Shown piece after piece: positions 21,989 to 29,418 of a DNA stretch of 30,385 nt. Each line of letters opens with the position of its first letter. The stretch's first letter is position 1. The position numbers and the translations under genes are program-made. The notes under the pieces are model-generated. The model searched no databases, was not told the origin of the DNA, and saw only the letters and a list, made by a program, of their open reading frames with translations. This DNA is from a virus: positions 1 to 30,385 of the IMG/VR virus record IMGVR_UViG_3300005613_000291; one strand, given 5' to 3'.

Positions 21989-22201
21989 TTATATTATCTT
22001 AAACCAACGTAAACACATAGCAGTAAGGCCACCTAAGAAACCACATACCCCTATGTATAATTTATCCATGACGGTTTTCTTACCTAATCGTTCCTTAATA
22101 GCTTGAACCTCTACACGAGTATTATGACTAATATCAAACAGTATGCCCAACTTTGTGTTTGAATCAGCGTTATCAAATGAGTTGCGTGTAATTTCATCCA
22201 T
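21989..22201 (-). CDS. Small protein with C-terminal membrane segment, XhlA-like layout
   Basis: A 70-residue protein after GGAGGTATTACTG. A soluble helical part (residues 1-46, with HNTRVEVQAIKERLGKK) is followed by a membrane helix (about 47-64: LYIGVCGFLGGLTAMCLRW) and a positive end. This is the layout of haemolysin XhlA-type phage proteins. The identification is architectural only. It overlaps its upstream neighbour by 8 bases. Confidence 0.55.
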   Translation of the reverse strand: MDEITRNSFDNADSNTKLGILFDISHNTRVEVQAIKERLGKKTVMDKLYIGVCGFLGGLTAMCLRWFKII

Positions 22202-22430
22202 CAGTAATACCTCCAGGTTTATCCCCCGTACTCGGTATAAAAAATCTCCCTTGGCTTAGGATGTAACGGCGTAGTGCCTCATGGATACACTCACTACAGC
22301 AGTCCCCCCAAGTAGTGTACATACCTAGTTCATGTATAAGTTTGGCTTTATGGCACACTACACAAGTAAACTTGATGTCGGTATAAACATCACCGGGTTT
22401 TTTGTCACTAATATCAAATGGGTTCCCCAT
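22194..22430 (-). CDS. Small zinc-ribbon-like protein
   Basis: A 78-residue protein. CVVCHKAK (23-30) and CCSECIHEAL (44-53) supply two CxxC pairs separated by about 18 residues, the spacing of a small zinc finger. The N-terminus overlaps the end of the glycosyltransferase gene. The C-terminal segment is Gly/Pro-rich. Nucleic-acid or protein binding is plausible; no specific family is assigned. Confidence 0.6.
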   Translation of the reverse strand: MGNPFDISDKKPGDVYTDIKFTCVVCHKAKLIHELGMYTTWGDCCSECIHEALRRYILSQGRFFIPSTGDKPGGITDG

Positions 22431-23475
22431 TAAGCATTTCCTGTGATTTAAAGTTATGATACCATTCCTCTATGTCTATTACTTGTAATGATTCTATCTG
22501 TTTCCTCTGCTCTGAACACTTCATATGTATCTCCTCACACATCTTCTCTATGGCCTTCTGATTGCCCTTACAATGAGGCGCGTACTTCTTGATAAGATCC
22601 AGGCCACCAAACATATAGGTAGCAATAAGCCGGTTACGAAGGTAATCGTCACCATAGAAATTATACCCCCTCTTTTCCTTCCCTTCGTGATATAATGCCT
22701 CACCATTATAAATCACCTTATTATAACCTAGTACGGCTAGAGTGAAGTTTATGAAGTTCTCACCACCCCCATACACCCCCAGCTCAGTAGGCCACCCCCC
22801 AAGAGTGTTGTATATGCCTCTGGTCATCATCATACCACAGGTGGACATTGCCCCCACTGTGAAGGGTAAGTCATTTTCGGATTTACGATAGGGTGTAAAG
22901 GAGTAGTGATACATTCCTTTTTCCGGATCACAATGGCCGCCCAGTTTATATATCAATTTCCTGCCAGGTTTGTCAAGCATATAATTGAGTGGCAGATGTA
23001 AAGTACCTTTAAGGGTTCTAAAATACAGCCAGTAGTGGGTGTACATATTACGTAAGGCCCCTGGGGTTATAATACAGTGAGCATCACAGAAGAATAAGAA
23101 ATCAGTATCGTCCCCACTGGTAGCCCTGATACCTGTGTTCTTTGCCTGCCAATGAGAGAGTTTATCCTGGTATGTGTAATATTTGACTTCTTTATGGATC
23201 TGAGCATATGAGGCCATTTTTTTGCCCCATTTATCCTTGATACCGTACATGAATTCATTTACATCAGCCCTAGTCATCTTACGGCCACAAGGGGCAGTTT
23301 TCATATGCTGACGGGCAACTTCCGGACACCAGTTATTGATTAGGACTAGCTCTACCTCAGCTTGTAACCGAGACTGAATACTCTTAAGTTCCAGCAGCAG
23401 GCTTTGCATAGTATAAATTACATCCATACCCCCATTTACACAAGGCATTATCACTGACAGTTTAGGTGGGTTCAT
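22414..23475 (-). CDS. Family 2-like glycosyltransferase (GT-A fold)
   Basis: A 353-residue protein. It opens with a GT2-type strand (KLSVIMPCVNGGMDVIYTMQ), has the acceptor-side GIRATSGDDTDFLFFCDAH with DAH at 131-133 as the metal/nucleotide-binding DxH-type motif, and ends with a GGWPTELGVYGGGENFINF segment typical of polypeptide-GalNAc-transferase-like and related GT2 enzymes. It likely transfers a sugar from a nucleotide-sugar. The substrate is not known. It is one of four glycosyltransferases in this run. Confidence 0.8.
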   Translation of the reverse strand: MNPPKLSVIMPCVNGGMDVIYTMQSLLLELKSIQSRLQAEVELVLINNWCPEVARQHMKTAPCGRKMTRADVNEFMYGIKDKWGKKMASYAQIHKEVKYYTYQDKLSHWQAKNTGIRATSGDDTDFLFFCDAHCIITPGALRNMYTHYWLYFRTLKGTLHLPLNYMLDKPGRKLIYKLGGHCDPEKGMYHYSFTPYRKSENDLPFTVGAMSTCGMMMTRGIYNTLGGWPTELGVYGGGENFINFTLAVLGYNKVIYNGEALYHEGKEKRGYNFYGDDYLRNRLIATYMFGGLDLIKKYAPHCKGNQKAIEKMCEEIHMKCSEQRKQIESLQVIDIEEWYHNFKSQEMLNGEPI

Positions 23476-23476
23476 A

Positions 23477-24049
23477 TTACTTTACTTCCTTTTTTCCTGG
23501 GAACTCTATAATATTAGCAGGGGGCTCTATAACTACATCATAGTCCTCTTTACCCGGCTCCAGAGCCTTAGCCCCTCGGGGTAAGTGTTTGCCTTCTCCT
23601 GCGTCCTGACACACTTTACACTGGTCCTTGAGGCTATACACATCAGTATACATACGAGGCTCTGTATCATACTTTTCCCGGAAGTGACGTAAACAGTACC
23701 AATGGCCCCCCTCAGGGGTTTTATCCTCAGGGTTTTTATAGACAGTGTTCGGATTACTGGCGATCTTCTCTTCCCACATCTTTTTCCAGTGTTCCCGTCG
23801 CATCTTATCTACACCCTCTTTGAACTTATTCACCTCTTCTTGAGACATTTGACGGAGGATGATATCTTTACGGGTGATTTTACGGACTTTGTAAAGGGTA
23901 TTATCAATGTTAATGACATCCCCAACAGCACGACGTTTGATGGACTTTACCGTACCCATCTCTACGGGTTTAGAGTTATCAGGTACGCCTAAGTCTCTTT
24001 TCTTCTGATTCTCTTCATTCTTTTTGAGCATATCTTCAAGTTTTTCCAT
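23477..24049 (-). CDS. Hypothetical protein
   Basis: A 190-residue, highly charged protein with GGGAGGTAAAACCAG before the start. Lys/Glu-rich helices flank a short strand motif (GDVINIDNTLYKVRKITRKD). HWYCLRHF (about 117-124) and CKVCQD (142-147) give three Cys and His residues that might bind zinc. It starts two bases before the glycosyltransferase in the same operon. No known family. Confidence 0.55.
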   Translation of the reverse strand: MEKLEDMLKKNEENQKKRDLGVPDNSKPVEMGTVKSIKRRAVGDVINIDNTLYKVRKITRKDIILRQMSQEEVNKFKEGVDKMRREHWKKMWEEKIASNPNTVYKNPEDKTPEGGHWYCLRHFREKYDTEPRMYTDVYSLKDQCKVCQDAGEGKHLPRGAKALEPGKEDYDVVIEPPANIIEFPGKKEVK

Positions 24050-24141
24050 CTGGTTTTACCTCCCAAAATAAAAAGGTTATGGGGGTCCTACTAACCAGGT
24101 ACCTAGCGTTCGGCAAAGGCCCCTGCCACCCCCCACCGGTT

Positions 24142-24927
24142 CTATGTTCTTTGTTCCCATCGTTTAAAAGTTGCTTTAGGCCCCTGCTTCCTGTAACCAT
24201 TCTTAATCATCCAGGGCCTTCCTAAATCCCGTATTGTAGGCCCGGAATTCTGTGGCGAATACACCCCAAAGTTATGCCCCTCATATACAGGCTTCATGAT
24301 AGCATTATGCCCCTTAATCTGCTTTTCAGGATTACCCTTACCATCCAATACTTGGAGTGCTTTCCTAACAAAATAAGGTTTTATTAGGGATGGGTGTCCA
24401 CAGAAACCAAGAAGACCACGTTCCCCAGGGGCTACCTGAAAGTATTTACCATTCCACCGTAGATACCTATTCCAGTTCTTAGTAAGTACCGCACTCGTAG
24501 GGAATTGGGATAAACGAAGGATAAGGAGTTCAGGTTCTTCCTCCATCATCTTACACATCTGTAGAAGGTCTATGTCTTGCATTAATTCCCAGTCATCCTC
24601 CAGGTGGAAGATATAATCCGGTTTCCACCTCTCCTGTTCCATTGCATACGTCCACACTAATTTGAATGCTTTCGGGAATGACGGGGCTAGGGAGATGTTA
24701 CAGTATACGAGAGAGTCTGGGAAGTGCTTATAAATGATATCTACCATCTCAGGAGCAACACAGGTATTAACACCCTCATCACGGCACTTGGGGTCTATAT
24801 TAATGAACACCCGCATAGATACCCCATAGTGACAATGAGCAAACATATTTACCCAAAAAGAGTGTAGGGTCTCCCGTAATAGTTCTGGTCTTGTAGTTGC
24901 TGTAATAGTTAGGGCTATATTTCTCAT
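24142..24927 (-). CDS. GT-A-type glycosyltransferase
   Basis: A 261-residue protein. The N-terminus has a GT2-like pattern (IALTITATTRPELLRETLHS). YIFHLEDDWEL (105-115) carries the EDDW motif used by inverting GT-A enzymes for metal and donor binding. Later GLLGFCGHPSLIKPYF and the GHNFGVY segment fit the acceptor side. An unusually weak ribosome binding site (GAAAAGAT) suggests lower expression. Sugar and acceptor unknown. The downstream 90 bases before the next gene are GC-rich without a clear terminator. Confidence 0.75.
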   Translation of the reverse strand: MRNIALTITATTRPELLRETLHSFWVNMFAHCHYGVSMRVFINIDPKCRDEGVNTCVAPEMVDIIYKHFPDSLVYCNISLAPSFPKAFKLVWTYAMEQERWKPDYIFHLEDDWELMQDIDLLQMCKMMEEEPELLILRLSQFPTSAVLTKNWNRYLRWNGKYFQVAPGERGLLGFCGHPSLIKPYFVRKALQVLDGKGNPEKQIKGHNAIMKPVYEGHNFGVYSPQNSGPTIRDLGRPWMIKNGYRKQGPKATFKRWEQRT

Positions 24928-24954
24928 ATCTTTTCTTATGTCCCCATTGTCCCC

Positions 24955-25560
24955 TTATGATAGCCTTTTCTTCTCAAAATACATTAGGTTCTGATAATAC
25001 GCCTTGATCCCTTTCTTCATGTGCTTACCTGACTCTTCAAGCTTCAGACATATTGAGTATTCTATACTTGGGGCTCTCCAATACCCCATATTAGTAAACT
25101 TCTCTACCCAGTAGGATTTAGGTTGACAATTAACATGGTGTACACCCCCCTGGCCAGGTCCGGCAGCAGTGAAGAGTACATGATCAGATGCCTTACAAAT
25201 GGTGGATACCAGTATATCCGCAGCAAAGGGTTCAAGGTGTTCGGCTACTTCAAAACATATACACAAGTCAAAACGTACACTATCATTAAAGACAATAGGT
25301 ATACGTAGGTCCTTAATAGACAACCTGCCCTCAGGTATTACAGTAGACGCCAGACAGTTAGTGGTACCTTCTACCCCGTAGGCATCTACCCCAAGATCAA
25401 GGAAGCCCTTCACAAGGTCCCCGTTACCACATCCCAGGTCTATAAGGGATTTGGGGTTAAGTACGCTCTGTATTGCCCCACAAACTATAGGGACACGCCA
25501 GTTTAACGATCTCCTGTTTTTGAAAAAGGAGCCTTTATAGAGTCTATTGAGATCATCCAT
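24955..25560 (-). CDS. Class I SAM-dependent methyltransferase
   Basis: A 201-residue protein with GGGAGTGGATC directly before ATG. LIDLGCGNGDLVKGFLDLGV (39-58) is the SAM-binding motif I, with DAYGVEG following as motif post-I and DLCICFEVAEHLEPF later as the motif II/III region. The layout matches small-molecule or sugar methyltransferases of the Methyltransf_23 type. Its start lies 58 bases inside the end of the upstream glycosyltransferase gene. It probably caps or modifies a glycan (inference). Confidence 0.8.
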   Translation of the reverse strand: MDDLNRLYKGSFFKNRRSLNWRVPIVCGAIQSVLNPKSLIDLGCGNGDLVKGFLDLGVDAYGVEGTTNCLASTVIPEGRLSIKDLRIPIVFNDSVRFDLCICFEVAEHLEPFAADILVSTICKASDHVLFTAAGPGQGGVHHVNCQPKSYWVEKFTNMGYWRAPSIEYSICLKLEESGKHMKKGIKAYYQNLMYFEKKRLS

Positions 25561-26669
25561 GATCCACTCCCTGGTTTTGGGTTACGTATAATGTAGTCAA
25601 TTACTTTCCCCATCTTAGGTATAGCTACTTCATACAGGCCATTACATTGATAATAATGTTGAGATATTTCATGCTGGCCTGTAATAATATAGGGTTTATT
25701 ACTAAGAGTATCATCAATAGCCTTAGCTATAGCATCAGGTTCCTGGCTTTTGGCCACAGTATTAGGCCACCTACTGACAAATGGAGAGAAGCGTTTAGGG
25801 GACGTAATGACACAACACAGCCCACAGGCCATCGCCTCTAGCACACCCCGGTCATTCTGCCCCCCAACACCACTATGTACAAATATCTTACTACCATTCA
25901 TAAACTGCTGCAACTCTTCCCGTGGTAATCCTCCTACCTCAGTTAAGTCCAGTACTTGGGCTAAAGAGTCAATAACAGCATTCATTCCACACCTTATCCT
26001 ACCCCCAGGCATAATGAGTTTTAAGGGATTGTGGGGGCGTAGTTGGTTATATCTTTCCGCTGCTTGTAAGGTCTTATATTGCCCCTTTTTCTTATGGATA
26101 TGGGAGGCCCCTACACAGATGTCAAAAGTCTTAGGGATAGCATAATCGGGATGGAATATAGCCTCATTCACAGGTTTAGTAAAAGGGAAGATGAATTTAC
26201 CTTTAACGGTAATAGCAGGCCTCTCTATAAGATCATCCATAACAATATCCCAAAAAGGCCAGCGAGAGTTAGAGGTGTTAGCTCGGTAGAACAAGATCCA
26301 GTTCTCGCGCTTATCACGGATCTCATTGATAAGAGGCAGCCATGGTTTAAATCCTCCCCTTACAAAGAGAATATCCCCAGGGTTAAGAGCGTGCCTGGCC
26401 ATATTAATAGAGGGGACTACGTGCAGGGTTACCCGCTCATCAAGGTGTTTGGTGCCTAAGCCGCGTTTAGAGTCTATGAAGATATTCACACGCTCCAGAT
26501 GCCCTAACCTCACAAGCTCCCGCCATAGATGTATCATCCCGTCTGATTCAGCAGTCTGTGCAAAACGATTGGTAGGGAAAGGGTTTCGTACGTAATCATC
26601 GTAGTACTTCTCAGGATCTTTGGGCGGCCTATCTGATGTGTACAGATATACCATAGAGGGCTTTCTCAT
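25503..26669 (-). CDS. GT4-like glycosyltransferase (GT-B fold)
   Basis: A 388-residue protein. The C-terminal half has the donor-binding pattern DICVGASHIHKKKGQ, then LIMPGG, and GQNDRGVLEAMACGL (270-284) with E278, the conserved Glu of GT4 enzymes. The expected first Glu of the usual E-x7-E motif is replaced by Gln/Asn, so donor binding may differ. The long 58-base overlap with the methyltransferase suggests a tail extension. Probably acts with the other glycosyltransferases on one glycan. Confidence 0.7.
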   Translation of the reverse strand: MRKPSMVYLYTSDRPPKDPEKYYDDYVRNPFPTNRFAQTAESDGMIHLWRELVRLGHLERVNIFIDSKRGLGTKHLDERVTLHVVPSINMARHALNPGDILFVRGGFKPWLPLINEIRDKRENWILFYRANTSNSRWPFWDIVMDDLIERPAITVKGKFIFPFTKPVNEAIFHPDYAIPKTFDICVGASHIHKKKGQYKTLQAAERYNQLRPHNPLKLIMPGGRIRCGMNAVIDSLAQVLDLTEVGGLPREELQQFMNGSKIFVHSGVGGQNDRGVLEAMACGLCCVITSPKRFSPFVSRWPNTVAKSQEPDAIAKAIDDTLSNKPYIITGQHEISQHYYQCNGLYEVAIPKMGKVIDYIIRNPKPGSGSWMISIDSIKAPFSKTGDR

Positions 26670-26869
26670 TTGTACTTGTCCTCCACGATCTTATCAAAAT
26701 GAGGGTTCTCCAACTCAATAACATTACCACAGTTAGGGCAGTCCAGCCACTTAGCTCGCCATTCCATGGACTGACCCCTGTTGTTAAACTTCCAGGAATA
26801 CCCACACATTACGCAAGTAGCCTGGACTTTGAGCTGTTTCTTACTATAAGTTACAGTGGTTACACCCAT
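26666..26869 (-). CDS. Zinc-ribbon protein
   Basis: A 67-residue protein. CVMCGYSW (19-26) and CPNCGNVI (44-51) are two CxxCG knuckles about 24 residues apart: a classical zinc ribbon. Start and stop overlap both glycosyltransferase neighbours (ATGA at the stop side). Probably a DNA- or protein-binding adaptor; no substrate evident. Confidence 0.75.
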   Translation of the reverse strand: MGVTTVTYSKKQLKVQATCVMCGYSWKFNNRGQSMEWRAKWLDCPNCGNVIELENPHFDKIVEDKYK

Positions 26870-28155
26870 ATCCTACTCTCTTCTAATAGTGGAGCATAGA
26901 CGGTTTTGTACAGAAAGTCATAGTTATTCTTCTGCCTGAACCAGGTCTTAGTCATAATTGCTTCATTGTCAGTGAGGCGTTTCAGGATAATAGCGGCTAA
27001 GTCTCGAAGGTAAATAGACATGTTGCTATTTTCGAATTGACGAATAAAGGAGCCAAACTCAAAATATAGAGCATTGTACCCGGTAATTTCACTCATAAGA
27101 TCAAGGGACCGGTTAAGGACGGGTAATACACCACCGGCAAGACAAGCTTCAGGAAGCACCAAGCCGAAGGTTTCCTCTGATGTAGGGAAGATGAAAAGGT
27201 TAGAGCACATGAAGATTTCCCGTATCATACGTTTAGGGATACCCACACCATAGCGTTTAGGGTCATAGTCAGCGGTGAACACTACCTCAGAGCCGATTTC
27301 CAGGTTAAGGCTCATAGCGATCTTTTTGTACTCATCCACGATATCACGTTGCTTTTTCCCGGTACACCATTGGGTAGCCACGACAAGGCAGACTGATTGA
27401 AACATCTGCTTTAAATTTGCAAAGATACCCATCACCACTTCTAGTTTTTTCGCTGCCAATCGGTCTACAGAACAGGGGTAAAGCTGGACGATATCAGCGT
27501 GCATTATACCGGGAGCATAGTCAATAAACTTGCAGGTTTCATCTGAGAAGTCAGCATAAGTCCTGAGATCCTTAATGTGAGGTACTATCCTTACATCCTC
27601 TGCCCAGCCTTTGTAAGCCTCAGCTACTCTGGTCTTATCTGATTTATTGGGGTAAACTATTTTGTGTTTCTTACCATACTTGTTGATGTCCCACCAATCC
27701 GGGAAGACCATTTCACCAGCAGAGTTCTTGTATTGAGATGTTGTAGAGTGAATCCAGTGCAGCCAGCGTACATCAGGTAAGTCAGCACTGGCATCACGGC
27801 ACCCAAGACCAAAAGGCATATTCCAGCCCTGGAAGATGAAATCATGGGTGATGATGACATTGTAACCGACTACTTCGGTACGAAGCATTTGAGCCATGTT
27901 ATTCCGGACAAGCTTTAATTCGGGGGTAAGGTCATTCTCGCTACGCAAGTCCTTAAGGTGCCCAAAGGGGATCTTCTTCTCATGTGTTACCCCCTTTGGT
28001 ATGAGTACCTCATCCTTTGGGTTAAACTGTTCACAAGTGAATAGGTGGACATCATGCCCGTAACGGTGAAGTAGTCGGGCCTGTGTGAGAACTATTTGGG
28101 TTAGTGAATACTGGGGACCGAAGTCCTGGAAATTCGTGAGTATACCTATCTTCAT
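26860..28155 (-). CDS. GT4-family glycosyltransferase
   Basis: A 431-residue protein after GGGAGGGTAAAGT. An N-terminal Rossmann-like domain begins MKIGILTNFQDFGPQYSLTQ and continues LLHRYGHDVHLFTCE. The donor domain has FIFPTSEETFGLVLPEACLA (321-340) with E328-x7-E336, the GT4 signature. It likely uses a nucleotide-sugar to build a glycan in the host cytoplasm or to decorate a virion protein. It is the first glycosyltransferase of the left-going run. Confidence 0.88.
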   Translation of the reverse strand: MKIGILTNFQDFGPQYSLTQIVLTQARLLHRYGHDVHLFTCEQFNPKDEVLIPKGVTHEKKIPFGHLKDLRSENDLTPELKLVRNNMAQMLRTEVVGYNVIITHDFIFQGWNMPFGLGCRDASADLPDVRWLHWIHSTTSQYKNSAGEMVFPDWWDINKYGKKHKIVYPNKSDKTRVAEAYKGWAEDVRIVPHIKDLRTYADFSDETCKFIDYAPGIMHADIVQLYPCSVDRLAAKKLEVVMGIFANLKQMFQSVCLVVATQWCTGKKQRDIVDEYKKIAMSLNLEIGSEVVFTADYDPKRYGVGIPKRMIREIFMCSNLFIFPTSEETFGLVLPEACLAGGVLPVLNRSLDLMSEITGYNALYFEFGSFIRQFENSNMSIYLRDLAAIILKRLTDNEAIMTKTWFRQKNNYDFLYKTVYAPLLEESRIWV

Positions 28156-28158
28156 ACT

Positions 28159-28260
28159 TTACCCTCCCAAGGTTTGTTTAAGTACCAGTGCCAGGTAAAA
28201 AGCAAGGGCAGCGGTACTTAAGATTATAGCGACACGTTTAATCTCCTCCAACCAGTTCAT
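28159..28260 (-). CDS. 33-residue single-span membrane peptide
   Basis: Reads MNWLEEIKRVAIILSTAALA and then FYLALVLKQTLGG: an amphipathic start and one membrane helix (about 10-28). The ATG overlaps the hydrolase stop (ATGA), and three bases separate its end from the GT4 start. No Shine-Dalgarno is obvious (upstream AATAGCCCGGC), so it relies on coupling. Same design as the peptides at 14804 and 16966. Function unknown. Confidence 0.5.
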   Translation of the reverse strand: MNWLEEIKRVAIILSTAALAFYLALVLKQTLGG

Positions 28261-29207
28261 GCCGGGCTATTTCCCTCCTTATTGTCAACCAAAAGTAAAT
28301 CCGGTAAGGTAACCGTAAGGGCTTTCATATCATCCCCATTCCTGAGTTTTCCCATGTATACTTGTTCAGGCGTGTTCCCAAAGCAGTAACACCAGTTACA
28401 GTCATAAAAGGCAGCATCACAGAGCGCGTCAAATATCTTCCAGTAACAGAAATGATCAATGTTATTATTTCTCCTGGAACCTGACAGAGCAGCAAAATGA
28501 TTAGCCTGATTGCCTCGATCGGAGTTAACGTAGATGTAATTCCTGTTGATAACCTGGGTAGCTTTATTGAATACCTTCTTTGCATCTTTAGTACCCACAA
28601 GCATATCCCTATCACCGGCAACAGTAATGAGGAGTGTGCTGGGAGGGATCTGTGTCATGTCTTCTAATTTAAAGATAGGGGTTATTCCGGGGGCTACACA
28701 CATAGCGGCTTTAATTGGAGGTAGTCCAACTTCTGTGGCAGTGGCAGTGAGGTTGGCAGTGAGGAGCGCACCGGCACTGTGGCCTACCATAGCTACTTTA
28801 TCAAGTTCCGGGGTTACGAACATATTAGTAAGGGAGTCAAGGATAGCATGAATGGAATTTACAGCGAACTTACGACTTGACACGCCACTAATCATTGACT
28901 GGTATACCGGGAAGACTACAATATTACCTCGTCTGGTTATGTGGTTGATCCAGCCAATGTAGTATGAAGGTGAGGTTCCAAAGAGTCCGTGCATGAATAC
29001 AACTACAGGGGCGGACACCGGGGTAGGATCAGCAGGCTCAAATATGTAATAAGCCTTGGCTCCCCGTCCGAATTTAGCCTTGGTAACGCTGGCATGTGCG
29101 TAGTCACCACTTCCAGGACCTGTTGTAGGCTGATCAGCATGTAAAACAGTGGTAGAACAGATAAGGATAAACAAACAGGCGATGAGTATAGAACATAATG
29201 TTTTCAT
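28257..29207 (-). CDS. Secreted alpha/beta hydrolase (lipase/cutinase/chlorophyllase-like)
   Basis: A 316-residue protein. Residues 1-24 form a clear signal peptide (a Lys near the start, hydrophobic CSILIACLFILIC, cleavage near AxA-like VLHA). VVVFMHGLFG (69-78) is the oxyanion-hole strand, VGHSAG (141-146) has the nucleophile S144, GDRDM supplies an Asp, and NHFAA has H237. Fold order matches chlorophyllase/PET-hydrolase-type esterases. With its signal peptide it would be exported by the host; it may de-esterify surface polymers. GGAGGTAATGT is the ribosome binding site, and a promoter lies upstream (29250-29278). Confidence 0.82.
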   Translation of the reverse strand: MKTLCSILIACLFILICSTTVLHADQPTTGPGSGDYAHASVTKAKFGRGAKAYYIFEPADPTPVSAPVVVFMHGLFGTSPSYYIGWINHITRRGNIVVFPVYQSMISGVSSRKFAVNSIHAILDSLTNMFVTPELDKVAMVGHSAGALLTANLTATATEVGLPPIKAAMCVAPGITPIFKLEDMTQIPPSTLLITVAGDRDMLVGTKDAKKVFNKATQVINRNYIYVNSDRGNQANHFAALSGSRRNNNIDHFCYWKIFDALCDAAFYDCNWCYCFGNTPEQVYMGKLRNGDDMKALTVTLPDLLLVDNKEGNSPA

Positions 29208-29249
29208 ACATTACCTCCATTAAAGGGTTAGGGTTTGTGAACGCTCCTT

Positions 29250-29278
29250 AAAATATCAGAGTGGTTTACGTCTGTCAA
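29250..29278 (-). promoter_or_regulatory. Sigma-70-type promoter for the left-going operon
   Basis: On the - strand TTGACA (29278-29273) is perfect, followed by a 17-bp spacer and TATTTT (29255-29250, four of six matches to TATAAT). It lies about 45 bases upstream of the hydrolase start and downstream of the adhesin gene, so it would drive the hydrolase, glycan and replication genes. Confidence 0.6.
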
Positions 29279-29319
29279 GTAAAAAGTAAGTGAGCATTAA
29301 AATGAACATTAATAAGTTT

Positions 29320-29393
29320 GAGGAGGCCCGAAGTGGGAGGAGCTTCAGGCCCCCTCTGGGGAGAAACTAAGACTCTAAGAAAAAGGAGAGTCT
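29320..29393 (-). terminator. Two hairpins behind the adhesin gene
   Basis: The nearer hairpin pairs 29387-29393 with 29370-29376 (AGACTCT/AGAGTCT, 7 bp, loop 10) with a weak T-rich downstream. The further one pairs 29320-29333 with 29343-29356 (12 of 14 pairs, GC-rich). Neither has a long U tract on the - strand, so termination would be partial or the hairpins may protect the transcript end. Confidence 0.5.
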
Positions 29394-29418
29394 AAGGTAA
29401 TAATACATACATAACTTA

